Notes under the pieces: generated by a model
Database searches by the model: none
What the model saw: only the letters and a program-made list of their open reading frames with translations
What the model was told of the DNA's origin: nothing
Translations under genes and position numbers: made by a program
From: Terriglobia bacterium
GTDB lineage: Bacteria; Acidobacteriota; Terriglobia; JAIQFV01
DNA length: 64,000 nt
Direction of reading: 5' to 3'
NCBI GenBank assembly: GCA_028716525.1
Contig: JAQUPQ010000017.1
Span: forward strand, 1 to 64,000
Shown here: one piece after another, positions 44,101-51,516 of the stretch
Layout: every line of letters starts with the position of its first letter
Position numbering within the stretch: position 1 is the first letter of the stretch

Positions 44101-44313
44101 AGGAACTGCCAACGAGAAGAGCGGATTATTCAACAGGGTGTTACTGAGGGTGGTGTTGTTGTTGTGATATTGGAAGGTAACACTGACCCCACCCGCCTCT
44201 TGTCCCCAGGTTGGAACCGAAAAAAGGAAGCACAATCCTCCAAGCAGCAGGGCCAACTTCTGGCTTCGAGCTGTCTCAAGACTTACTCCTTTTTTCCCTC
44301 GGGTCTTTGACAT
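41146..44313 (-). CDS. Outer-membrane beta-barrel with Sdr-like and two LysM domains
   Basis: About 1055 residues. A signal peptide (LALLLGGLCFLFSVPTWGQ) is followed by about 560 residues of alternating strands with aromatic girdles, as in an outer-membrane barrel. Residues 590-670 have FNDLDGDGKLDEKKDGVSGV, an SdrD-B/carboxypeptidase-regulatory module, followed by a second similar module (LPGANIIIVLN...EDGEFTFNNIPRGEY). Two LysM domains end the protein (HTVVTGETLQSLAVRYFHSE; HQVQSGETLGTISTKYYHTK) and should hold peptidoglycan. Last gene of the pilin/chaperone operon, where an usher would be expected; no PapC/FimD signature was recognised. ATG 44313 is preferred over TTG 44325. Confidence 0.8.
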   Translation of the reverse strand: MSKTRGKKGVSLETARSQKLALLLGGLCFLFSVPTWGQEAGGVSVTFQYHNNNTTLSNTLLNNPLFSLAVPSLSNFDVRLDSYEYLPNWGVLKTSFDVVNSDNSVHAGRGMVELSDYRWRNVKFDFLVGDHPLNAYNLDFHLSSLFNPFANLRGAKITASTDRWSVTAFGGRVASLTGLFGESLQLTQQDMFGIRGQFQVSSKLKIGSSLIQTNNADQSLGRSVPQSTSIASSDAIYQLTKNIQLLGQLSFSRYSGDASLPQPQGLDFSYLAGAKYKTVRGSAEVSWMRLSPDLFPLTNFNIGDREGFFSNVNYQISRKFAVYGSFNRYHNNLLDSRLTASLNIDTTFVGGRYQLFPQGTLNFRYGDSNAQSLPGSPTTLLTHNRSWELDYSHSLGSWRLEARFDQNRAADFSNGLERNNTQRMELEIRKSWKNGSTAYVTVGDLRESQTGKAQFKSSLTGNAGLSWTVRPSLSLYAELNWQQPLEILRTSSFSTTSFNSGVNWSLPAGIQLSVNGQYNRTTNMLSLLDSLTLTPANLTDVANTLLMQQFNRYQFQIRIFKTFKWGQRPPEFAPNSMGSAAMPRLPREFGNIAGVVFNDLDGDGKLDEKKDGVSGVVVSLDGREKMTTNAMGHYEFKNVPVGLHSVGLDMLSLPAVYDAGLHPKVRLNVSKRTTSEASFPLLQLGKISGKVVLIDQADAALGNTQHELPGANIIIVLNETYKVTFTDEDGEFTFNNIPRGEYRVRIDPGTMPEFSKVATEPRLVVQLAPGEKKRGLKFVVELEPRPNRRVLVATQTLPRLIKMDVTPDQNDSAAGNNGVRAQSRETKADTKDEFSLTGKSKVKPTASLNGAPHILIHTVVTGETLQSLAVRYFHSEKLWPLIYNANKGLLDASGQPHAGQKLRIPMEPKRVQTSRQEKKPAAPNVKAALTSASAPPSKGNAPRQTRTISEVIGGDAVLHQVQSGETLGTISTKYYHTKEKWSIIYAANKLIIPDMNRLVVGQVLRIPIESRITKANAEEPGETAAPSTKTVSSSELFLMAPVLFAPGGSSIPQNH

Positions 44314-44351
44314 GGTGGCGCTCAATCAATTCGACGTTCCTCACAATGATG

Positions 44352-45209
44352 TTAGGGCTGCACTTGGGTGACGGATTCAAGGAGCTCCTTCAAACCCACG
44401 TCCAGACTGCTGACGATGGAAAACTTCTGAGCGGGCAAATCTTTTTTCAAAGGCAAGAAAATGGTTCGTTCCGATTGGGGAAGAACCACGGCATCATTGA
44501 TGGGAAGAGTTTCCACCTCCGTACCTTGGCCATCCACAATCTTGCATTCCCCTTTGAAACGGAAGTAGGAGTTTCCGGAATTCTTCAAAGTAATCTGCAC
44601 GCCCAGCCGGCTGGGATTGTTGGGATCAAGGATCACCTGCTGAGCCGTCACCGAGGCCTGGGTCGCCGGCGCACCCACGCGATCGTAGATAATGGCGCCA
44701 ATGCGGGCGTTGAGATAGGCCATGTGAATATCGTGTGGCTGTGTGATATTGGGAACAGATTCAATAAGGATCGCCGTCCGATAGCCTCCATCGGGAGTTC
44801 CCATCGGCACGGTAAACGTGTAACGAATGATCTGCTGGCTGTGGGGGCCCAAATCGAATTCCGCGGGGTTGACTTCGATCCAGTCGCTCATGGAAAACTG
44901 GGGTACTCTTCCCCGCTTCACAAACATGGGATCGCCACCGGGAGTCAGGTACCAGTCGGCCACTGTCACGCGCATGTGCACCGGCTCGGCGGATTCATTC
45001 TCGACGGTGATCCCGTCCGTCTTGGTCTGACCAGCCGCAACTTGATGCTCCGATCGGATCGGAAATGCTCCCAGAGAAACATCCGCTCGAATGGCCTCCG
45101 TGCCTGCCATGATCAAACCCAACGCTATCAGGCAGGCCAGTATCCAAAACATGATCTCTTTCTGCCATCGGGCTTCCCATTCTGCGGTGCGATTCATTGG
45201 CTCTTTCAT
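44352..45209 (-). CDS. PapD-like periplasmic chaperone
   Basis: About 285 residues. A signal or anchor helix (IMFWILACLIALGLIMAG) precedes an Ig-like chaperone domain: GQTKTDGITVENESAEPVHM, then MSDWIEVNPAEFDLGPHSQQ, which matches the SxW..V.P..F.L.P pattern of fimbrial chaperones. A second Ig-like domain follows (VQITLKNSGNSYFRFKGECK). It should cap pilin subunits by donor-strand complementation. AGGAGG nine bases upstream sets ATG 45209; ATG 45227 would place that site inside the gene. It sits between the pilin genes and the barrel gene. Confidence 0.82.
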   Translation of the reverse strand: MKEPMNRTAEWEARWQKEIMFWILACLIALGLIMAGTEAIRADVSLGAFPIRSEHQVAAGQTKTDGITVENESAEPVHMRVTVADWYLTPGGDPMFVKRGRVPQFSMSDWIEVNPAEFDLGPHSQQIIRYTFTVPMGTPDGGYRTAILIESVPNITQPHDIHMAYLNARIGAIIYDRVGAPATQASVTAQQVILDPNNPSRLGVQITLKNSGNSYFRFKGECKIVDGQGTEVETLPINDAVVLPQSERTIFLPLKKDLPAQKFSIVSSLDVGLKELLESVTQVQP

Positions 45210-45258
45210 TTTCAACTTCCTCCTCATGGAACAAATTGGTACAGACCGGCTAACGCCT

Positions 45259-45777
45259 TTACGGCGAAGTAAAAGTAATCACAAACGATTGAGTGTATGA
45301 AGCAGAGTCGTAGGACCAGCTGTTAACCATCGAAAATGTAGCGGTGCATTGGAATCCCGGGCCGGTTTGGGTGTTGGCGACTCCGTTGATGAGGTTCACC
45401 GGTGTGGTTTTGCTCATCGTTCCGTTGTCACAAATACAGGTGTGACCGGAAGGACAATTACCGCTGGATTGCACTCCCGTCCAACTGACATTGCTGATCG
45501 GAATTGAGCTGGTTGCGGAATTCAAGTCCCCATTCGCCATTCCGTGGACAGACCAGGCCTGAGTTGAGGAAGCACCAGCAACAGCGATGCCGATGAGCAC
45601 AGTCGAATTCGCAGTGATCGAGGGATTAGTGGTAGGGTTGGCATCCGCAAAACTGATGGAAGTCGGACTGATGGTGAGGCTGCCTCCGATCCCGGCGAAG
45701 GAAACGGAACAAACAGATCCGAGGAGGGCGATCCCCAACATCGCCCCTGTCATCCGGTTTTTGATCCTGTTTCGCAT
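45259..45777 (-). CDS. Pilin-like secreted protein, Cys-containing paralogue
   Basis: 172 residues with a signal peptide (LGIALLGSVCSVSFA). It shares LTISPTSISFADANPTTNPS, NSTV, IPISNVSWTG and the C-terminal SWSYDSASYTQSFVITFT with the two paralogues encoded upstream. It differs in having four Cys residues in the middle (NCPSGHTCICDNGTM and GFQC), suggesting a disulfide-stabilised tip or adaptor subunit (inference). Preceding AGG motifs support ATG 45777. Third of three tandem pilin-like genes. Confidence 0.75.
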   Translation of the reverse strand: MRNRIKNRMTGAMLGIALLGSVCSVSFAGIGGSLTISPTSISFADANPTTNPSITANSTVLIGIAVAGASSTQAWSVHGMANGDLNSATSSIPISNVSWTGVQSSGNCPSGHTCICDNGTMSKTTPVNLINGVANTQTGPGFQCTATFSMVNSWSYDSASYTQSFVITFTSP

Positions 45778-45919
45778 GGCCTCAACCTCAACGTATCTCT
45801 CAGATTCATTCCATCCCCATCCGACCACTGCTCTTTCCAGGCCGATGGTTTGAAAAACGTGCAGCGGAAAAGAAGCCGAGCCACCCTTCCGCTGCCTCAA
45901 CTCCATCGCCCGGAAAGAA

Positions 45920-46432
45920 TTAAGGCGCAGTCAGGGTGTAGGTCACCGATTGCGTGTAACTGCCGGTGTTGTAGGACCAGCTGTTGGCGAACGCAAAGGT
46001 GTAGGTGCCGCTGAACGATCCGCTGCCCGCTGAGAATGTGGCGGCGCTTTGAGCGGTTGTCTTGTTCATGGTACCGGCAATAAACGGTGCCCCTGAAGCC
46101 GTCCACGTCACGTTACTGACCGGAATCGTGTCGCTGCCTGAGGTCAAATCGCCTCCGGCGAGAGCGGTCAGCGTCGCAGTGCTGGCCGAACCCGTGCGCA
46201 CGTCCGCTGTAACCGCCACGGTCGAATTCGCGGCCACCGAAGGTGATGTGGTCGGACTGGCGTCGGCAAAGCTGATGGTTGTAGGAGACAACGTCAACTC
46301 CGCTCGCGCCGAGATCGTGGCGTTAATGGTCAGGCTCTGCGTGGCCGAGGCAGCATACAACGCGGTGGCGCTACCCCACACCAACAGCCCGACGACCAGG
46401 CAACCCAAGAAAAGCTTTGATGTGTTTTTCAT
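45920..46432 (-). CDS. Pilin-like secreted protein (paralogue 2)
   Basis: 170 residues, same length as paralogue 1 and roughly three quarters identical by eye. After the signal peptide (LVVGLLVWGSATALYAA) come ELTLSPTTISFADASPTTSP, VAANSTVAVTADVRT, NVTWTASGAPFIAGTMNKTT and the C-terminal SYTQSVTYTLTAP. The all-beta pattern, the N-terminal Thr/Ser-rich strand (SATQSLTINATISARA) and the conserved last strand resemble chaperone-assembled subunits, in which the N-terminal strand completes the neighbouring subunit. Confidence 0.8.
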   Translation of the reverse strand: MKNTSKLFLGCLVVGLLVWGSATALYAASATQSLTINATISARAELTLSPTTISFADASPTTSPSVAANSTVAVTADVRTGSASTATLTALAGGDLTSGSDTIPVSNVTWTASGAPFIAGTMNKTTAQSAATFSAGSGSFSGTYTFAFANSWSYNTGSYTQSVTYTLTAP

Positions 46433-46521
46433 TTCATCTTCTCCCCATTAGAATTAAATTACGTTTCGATTTCTGACGGAGGATTGCGGCAACGCCATCT
46501 CCCGTCACTACGGATCCACCC

Positions 46522-47034
46522 TCAAGGAGCGGTCAAGGTATAGGTCACGGTTTGCGAATAACTGCCCGTGTTATACGACCAACTGTTCGCCATCGAGAAC
46601 GTGTAGGTCCCCGAGTACGAACCGCTGCCTGCCGAAAAAGTGGCAGCACTTTGAGCCGTGGTTTTGTTCATCGTTCCTGCGATGAACGGGCTTGGAGTGG
46701 CCGTCCAAGTTACATTGCTGATCGGAATCGTGTTGCTGCCCGAAACCAGATCGCCGTTAGCGAGCGCGGTCAGCGTCGCGGTGCTGGTTGAAGCTGTGCG
46801 CACGTTCGCGGTAACGGCGACCGTGCTGTTCGCTGCAACCGTCGGCGATGAGGTCGGACTGGCGTCCGGAAATGTAATCGACGTTGGAGACAACGTCAGT
46901 TCCGCTCTCGATGAGACAGTGGCATTGATGGTCAACGTTGCCGTAGTGCTGCCGGCAAACGCGGCCATCCCGTTGAACAAAATCGCCAGCGCAACGATCC
47001 CACAGCCAAGAACCAAACTGTGTGGCCTTTTCAT
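46522..47034 (-). CDS. Pilin-like secreted protein (paralogue 1)
   Basis: 170 residues and the first gene of the operon. Signal peptide GIVALAILFNGMAAFA, then TLTINATVSSRAELTLSPTS, TVAANSTVAVTANVRT, IPISNVTWTATPSPFIAGTM and SYSQTVTYTLTAP. It has no Cys in the mature part. Its Thr/Ser/Ala richness and regular strand spacing fit a polymerising surface subunit. Start ATG 47034 with AAGGA upstream; the longer frame to 47082 lacks support. Confidence 0.8.
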   Translation of the reverse strand: MKRPHSLVLGCGIVALAILFNGMAAFAGSTTATLTINATVSSRAELTLSPTSITFPDASPTSSPTVAANSTVAVTANVRTASTSTATLTALANGDLVSGSNTIPISNVTWTATPSPFIAGTMNKTTAQSAATFSAGSGSYSGTYTFSMANSWSYNTGSYSQTVTYTLTAP

Positions 47035-47155
47035 TTCCTTAACTCCCCCTCCTCGTTTCCTTCGGACTTCATTGATTCCCACCTCGGTACGAAAGTCGTC
47101 CCAATTAAAGAAGCGCGGGAATCATTGCAATTTTTCATCACGAAAATGTCACAAG

Positions 47156-47195
47156 ATCGGTCATTTGCTTCCAAAATTCTTTCCTTTTGACCGAT
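47156..47195. promoter_or_regulatory. ATCGGTCA inverted sites upstream of the pilin operon
   Basis: ATCGGTCA (47156-47163) and TGACCGAT (47188-47195) are exact inverted 8-mers separated by 24 bases, 122 bases upstream of the first pilin start. The arrangement suits a dimeric regulator or a looped RNA. No consensus promoter was identified for the operon. Confidence 0.4.
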
Positions 47196-47398
47196 TCGTT
47201 CATACCCTGCGGGCGGGACAAGTTTTGAAGCTCTCGTCGGTAAGTGACCCAAATAGTGGGGTTCCCAAAACTGCTGGAATAAAAGCGTCACTTTTTCGTA
47301 CTCGCCCGAAAAAGAATATGGCAAGTATTGTGCCAAATACTCATCAAGCTTGATTTCAAGCAGTTGCAAACCGCGCAGCCGTTTATGCGGTGACGGAA

Positions 47399-47416
47399 TT
47401 TGTCAAGGTTGACAAA
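47399..47416. promoter_or_regulatory. TTTGTCAA-GG-TTGACAAA palindrome
   Basis: A perfect 8-2-8 palindrome in the 710-base gap between the pilin operon and the next divergent gene. Its right half contains TTGACA, so it could overlap a -35 element. The rest of the gap (47035-47744) shows no supported gene. Confidence 0.45.
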
Positions 47417-47744
47417 GACCGTCGTCGAAATGACAGTGCAGGCTTGTGATAGAATGACTCTTGGTCCTTCGGGGCTTAGCCTTAGTGAAGATTGGGCGGT
47501 TTCGGGCAATGTGTCCGTCGTTCAAGAGGTACGAAAGTCCATATCTGGCGTTTCGGTCAAAGCTAGTCCACCCCTCGCGGTCGGAATGACCGAAGAGTGT
47601 TAAATCGGGCTAGCGCTCTGGCAGGGCTATCTCGGGAGTATGCAGCGGCAGGATGGCGCCGCCCGCCGAGGCGGCCTATAACTCGCGCAGATAAGGTCCT
47701 GAAACGCCGAATCTGCTTCGGCCAAACCATAAGGAAGAAATTAA

Positions 47745-48707
47745 ATGCGATTTGAGTTCTACCACCCTGGTATTAACGTGGCCAGGACCCTCATGGTCGA
47801 CGGGGTCGCCGACAGCCGCTTGAATATGAGCCACTGGCCGGGAAATCGAACTCCGGAACACCTCAAAGCCGACACCTCCACCGAAATCTGCCTGAATTTG
47901 GCGGCAGACCCCTATGCAGACCGGTTATTCGAAAACATCGAAATCGTCAGCAACAACCATTTTGATACCGACGGCCTGCTCTCCTCGTGGACGGCCCTCC
48001 ATCCCAAAGAAGCGCTGTTTCACCGGGAATTTCTGGTGGCAGCGGCTCAAGCCGGTGACTTTGGATGGTATACAACACCCCAAGCCGTAAAATTCGACTT
48101 GGTCGTGAGCGGCTTCGAAGGTTCTGACCGCTCTCCGCTGCACAATCGGTTGGCCGGGTTAAATGACACGCAGAAGTATCAGCTTCTTTATGAACATCTC
48201 TTGGGAGAAATGCCCGGGCTAATGGAAAATTTTGAGAGCCGTTACCGGGATTTATGGACGGAGGAATTCAAGGCTCTTGAACAGGCCCGTTCGGCTTTGA
48301 ACAACGGCGCCGGCCAATGGCGGCATCATCCCGCCGAAGGACTGGCTGTGTTTCAAACCGATAAAGAGTTTCCCCTCACCTCACGCTTTAACCATGCTTC
48401 ATCCGACCGACTTCTCACCCTTCTCAACTCCCCGGACGGCTTGCGGTGCGAGTTTCACTTCGACGTTATCACATGGTTTGAAACGGTTCATGTTCAAAAG
48501 AAACCCCGCCTGGATCTGACGCCGCTCGCAAGTCAGTTGAACGCATTAGAAAAAAGAGGGGAGGTCACCTGGAAAGCGGATCCTCTCGAGGAGCTCTATC
48601 CCTGCCTATCCCTTTGCGACGGAAATGGAAACTCAGCTAACACTTCCCTTCCCGCCGAATCCATCGAAAATGCTTTCGTCTCTTTCTTCCGTGCCGCCGA
48701 GAGATGA
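47745..48707 (+). CDS. Uncharacterised protein with a DHH-like N-terminal motif
   Basis: 320 residues, soluble. MRFEFYHPGINVARTLMVDG and SNNHFDTDGLLSSWTALHPK resemble the DxDG/NHxDxDG metal motif of DHH phosphoesterases, but the rest of the protein does not match a family I know with confidence. The middle is helical (LLGEMPGLMENFESRYRDLW). AAGGAAG precedes the ATG. It is transcribed alone, divergent from the pilin operon. Function unknown; a phosphodiesterase-like role is only a suggestion. Confidence 0.7.
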   Translation: MRFEFYHPGINVARTLMVDGVADSRLNMSHWPGNRTPEHLKADTSTEICLNLAADPYADRLFENIEIVSNNHFDTDGLLSSWTALHPKEALFHREFLVAAAQAGDFGWYTTPQAVKFDLVVSGFEGSDRSPLHNRLAGLNDTQKYQLLYEHLLGEMPGLMENFESRYRDLWTEEFKALEQARSALNNGAGQWRHHPAEGLAVFQTDKEFPLTSRFNHASSDRLLTLLNSPDGLRCEFHFDVITWFETVHVQKKPRLDLTPLASQLNALEKRGEVTWKADPLEELYPCLSLCDGNGNSANTSLPAESIENAFVSFFRAAER

Positions 48708-48760
48708 GATCGATTGGAGTGGTTTCCCTCCTGTCATTCATCTCCAAAGATAGGAAAGGC

Positions 48761-48878
48761 CTCACCGCCGAGGCGGGAACACATTCTTTTGGCTTCCTTC
48801 GTCTGCGAATAGAGCTGTCCTTCGCCGCGCCATTGAACCTCTGCGCTGGCTCGGCGAACTCTGCGCCTCGGCGGTGAG
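48761..48878. repeat. CTCACCGCCGAGGCG inverted pair
   Basis: 48761-48775 (CTCACCGCCGAGGCG) and 48864-48878 are exact reverse complements over 15 bases, enclosing 88 bases. A related but unpaired stretch (GCGTCTCCGCGGTGAACGGC) is seen near 35943-35962. It lies in the gap between the DHH-like gene and mqnD. Confidence 0.65.
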
Positions 48879-49005
48879 TAGGTTTTCGTGCTCCAACTGA
48901 GGCAAAAAATCCGTCTAATGATATAATCGGCTGCCCCCTTCGTCCTGATTGCGGGTCAATTTAATGAGGTGGGGGTCTGTACACAGGACACTTCAAGAGG
49001 ATTGA

Positions 49006-49860
49006 ATGACTGAAACAAACACTTCAAATGGGATCGATATCAAGCTGGCACACAGCCCGGATTCCGACGATGCCTTTATGTTTTATGCGCTGGCAACCGA
49101 AAAAATCCCGACAGGGAACCTCCATTTTCATCATACCTTGTGTGACATTGAAACACTCAACAACAAAGCGTTGGAGGGGTTTTACGAAGTCACCGCCATT
49201 TCTTTTCATGCTTATCCGATGATCGCGGACCAATACGCCCTGTTGCCGCACGGATCTTCAATGGGTTCCAAGTACGGACCCATGGTGATTGCCTCAAAAC
49301 CTTTTCCGGCCAATGAAATCAAAGGCAAGAAGATTGCCATTCCGGGTCTCTTGACGACCGCTTATCTTTCACTGCGGTTGTTTGAGCCTGATTTTGAACC
49401 CGTCATCGTGCCGTTTGATAAGATCGTCGACTCCGTGAAACATGGATTGTTTGACGGCGGTTTGATCATTCACGAGGGCCAGCTGACCTATGCCCAGGAA
49501 GGTCTCTACAAGATAATCGATCTCGGAGAATGGTGGGACGAGCAGTTTCATCTGCCGCTTCCACTGGGTGGAAACGCCATTCGAAAAGACCTGGGGCCGG
49601 AAACTATCTCCGAAGTTTCCCGACTGTTGAAGGCCTCCATCCAATACGGTCTGGAGCATCGCGAAGAAGCATTGGAATACGCCATGCATTTCGCCCGCGA
49701 CTTGAATCGCGACTTGGCCGACCAGTTTGTCGCCATGTATGTGAATGAACTGACGCTGGATTATGGGCCGGAAGGCCGCCGCGCCGTTCAACTGCTGCTG
49801 GACCAGGGATACGAGAAGAAGATTATTCCCAGGAAGGTGACGGTGGAATTTGTGGGGTGA
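49006..49860 (+). CDS. mqnD: 1,4-dihydroxy-6-naphthoate synthase MqnD (futalosine pathway)
   Basis: 284 residues. [20 protein letters not shown] at the N-terminus and [20 protein letters not shown] are the MqnD signature; [13 protein letters not shown] and [18 protein letters not shown] complete the periplasmic-binding-protein-like fold. It converts cyclic de-hypoxanthine futalosine to 1,4-dihydroxy-6-naphthoate in menaquinone synthesis. No other mqn genes are in the window. AGAGGA precedes the ATG. Confidence 0.92.
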   Translation: MTETNTSNGIDIKLAHSPDSDDAFMFYALATEKIPTGNLHFHHTLCDIETLNNKALEGFYEVTAISFHAYPMIADQYALLPHGSSMGSKYGPMVIASKPFPANEIKGKKIAIPGLLTTAYLSLRLFEPDFEPVIVPFDKIVDSVKHGLFDGGLIIHEGQLTYAQEGLYKIIDLGEWWDEQFHLPLPLGGNAIRKDLGPETISEVSRLLKASIQYGLEHREEALEYAMHFARDLNRDLADQFVAMYVNELTLDYGPEGRRAVQLLLDQGYEKKIIPRKVTVEFVG

Positions 49861-49862
49861 TA

Positions 49863-50493
49863 AAACAGGTGTCGGGTGTCAGGTGTCAGGTGTCAGAATA
49901 ACAGGTGTCGGGTGTCAGGAAAGAATGTTCAGTGATGTGCTGTAATTGAAAGGACAATTCAACACCCCCAGGAGAGGGGTGTGAAGTGAGTCTCAAAAGC
50001 TATCGGGAATTGGTGGTGTGGCAGAGAGCAATGGATTTGGTGGAAGAGAGCTATCGCTTATCAAAGCGTTTGCCGAAGACAGAGATTTACGGACTGTGTA
50101 GCCAAATCCAGAGAGCCGCGGTCTCCATTCCTGCAAACATTGCCGAAGGCCATGGACGTGAACACCTGGGTGATTATTTGCATCATTTATCCATAGCCAA
50201 CGGCTCAATTATGGAATTAGAAACGCATTTGTACCTGCTTCAACGCCTGTCTTTCTTTTCTTCAGACGAGACTCGCCATGCAATGGAATTGACCGGCGAG
50301 GTCGGTCGTCTGCTAGCCGGTCTCATTAGGAGTTTATCCTCAAAGCGAATTCCTCATGAAGCCAGCGAACCTGCAACCTGACAGCCGGCACCTGTTATTC
50401 CGACACCCGAAACCCGGCACCTGGCACCTGTTATTCCGACGCCTGACACCCGAAACACGTTTTTCCTGACACCCGGCACCTGATACCCGACAC
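49863..50493. repeat. Inverted GGTGTCR seven-base arms framing a four-helix-bundle gene
   Basis: The left arm (49865-49920) repeats GGTGTCG and GGTGTCA about six times; the right arm (50382-50493) is a longer complementary run of ACACCCG, GCACCTG and GACACCC. Both contain AGGTG with an AATAAC spacer (CAGAATAACAGGTG on the left, its near complement twice on the right). The arms fill the space between the convergent mqnD and thiG stop codons exactly, with one gene between them. This suggests an inserted cassette. Confidence 0.8.
49986..50381 (+). CDS. Four-helix bundle protein (23S rRNA intervening-sequence family)
   Basis: 131 residues. YRELVVWQRAMDLVEESYRL opens the family, followed by ICSQIQ-like LCSQIQRAAVSIPANIAEGH and the ending LTGEVGRLLAGLIRSL. 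This matches the S23/IVP family first seen inside 23S rRNA intervening sequences and related to Avd of diversity-generating retroelements. The molecular function is unknown. The start is GTG 49986 with AGGAGAGGGG upstream. It is enclosed by the inverted arms described separately, suggesting it moves with them. Confidence 0.9.
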   Translation: MSLKSYRELVVWQRAMDLVEESYRLSKRLPKTEIYGLCSQIQRAAVSIPANIAEGHGREHLGDYLHHLSIANGSIMELETHLYLLQRLSFFSSDETRHAMELTGEVGRLLAGLIRSLSSKRIPHEASEPAT

Positions 50494-51270
50494 CTATTTC
50501 ACCACTCCCGCCAATGGACTTGAAGCTGTGGCGTAAAGTTTTTTCTCGATGCGGCCTGCTTGATAAGCCAATCGCCCTGCAATGACCGCGTGTTTCATGG
50601 CCTCCGCCATAGCGACGGCATCCTGAGCGCCGGCAATTCCTGTGTTCATCAGCACGGCATCGGCGCCCAACTCCATGGCCAGAGCGGCATCACTGGCCGT
50701 GCCCACGCCGGCGTCGACAATGACGGGCACCTCTGTAATTTGCTCCCGCAAAATTTTAATGTTAGTCGGATTTTGAATTCCCAGACCGCTCCCGATGGGG
50801 GCGCCTAAGGGCATCACAGCGGAAGCGCCGGCATCAATCAAACGCCTGGCGATAACCAAGTCATCATTGGTATATGGAAGAACAATAAAATCTTCTTTCA
50901 CCAAGGTGCGAGTCGCCTCAATTAATCCCAGGACATCCGGAAACAGAGTCTTCTCATCACCGATCACTTCCAGCTTCACCCAATTCGACAATCCCGCTTC
51001 CCGGCCCAACCGGGCCGTTCGGATGGCATCATCAGCGGTATAACACCCTGCGGTATTCGGAAGAATGAATATTTTTTCGGTATCGATGTAGTCCAGCAAT
51101 GATTCCTTGGAACGGTCCGTCAAGTTCACCCGCCGCACAGCCACTGTCACCATTTCGGCGCCGCTGGCTTCATGGGCGCGCTTCATTTCCTGAAATGTCT
51201 TGTACTTGCCGGTTCCGACGATCAATCGAGAATGAAATGCCCGACCGGCAATGATGAGTTCATCAGCCAT
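50494..51270 (-). CDS. thiG: Thiazole synthase ThiG
   Basis: 258 residues. [20 protein letters not shown], the Schiff-base Lys in [31 protein letters not shown] and [20 protein letters not shown] are all characteristic. It forms the thiazole phosphate of thiamine from deoxyxylulose phosphate, dehydroglycine and ThiS thiocarboxylate. It is solitary here: no thiS, thiH/thiO or thiC nearby. AGGAGA precedes the ATG; no TPP riboswitch was recognised upstream. Confidence 0.95.
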   Translation of the reverse strand: MADELIIAGRAFHSRLIVGTGKYKTFQEMKRAHEASGAEMVTVAVRRVNLTDRSKESLLDYIDTEKIFILPNTAGCYTADDAIRTARLGREAGLSNWVKLEVIGDEKTLFPDVLGLIEATRTLVKEDFIVLPYTNDDLVIARRLIDAGASAVMPLGAPIGSGLGIQNPTNIKILREQITEVPVIVDAGVGTASDAALAMELGADAVLMNTGIAGAQDAVAMAEAMKHAVIAGRLAYQAGRIEKKLYATASSPLAGVVK

Positions 51271-51378
51271 CGAATTTCTCCTTGAAATATCGCGCTTTAA
51301 CCCTTAGCCATCATAATTCCGGGATTCCAAAAACGCAATTCCCCGTCATGAGATTGGGTAGCGGCGTTTCTTGGTAGC

Positions 51379-51413
51379 GCAGCCGAGTCCCGAACCATCG
51401 GGACGAAGGCTGC
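51379..51413. repeat. GCAGCC...GGCTGC nested hairpin
   Basis: GCAGCC (51379-51384) pairs with GGCTGC (51408-51413), enclosing TCCCG (51388-51392) and CGGGA (51399-51403). GGTAGC precedes it, and GCGCTACC occurs near 51506. Part of the GCTAC-flanked hairpin class, between thiG and the BNR protein. Confidence 0.6.
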
Positions 51414-51516
51414 GGCGTTTGCATGCAACCAACAAAAATCCTGCTAACACTCACATCCCTTCCATCCCGCCGCCAAAAGCCGCGCCCTAAAAAACGCGGG
51501 CGCGCTACCCAATCCG

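Noticed and set aside
47288-47603. Open frames of 67-73 residues between the fibre operon and the DHH-like gene
   Set aside because: No ribosome binding site, no family resemblance, and one begins within the 18-base palindrome.
49861-50493. A diversity-generating retroelement, because the four-helix-bundle protein resembles Avd
   Set aside because: No reverse transcriptase, template repeat or variable repeat is present nearby.
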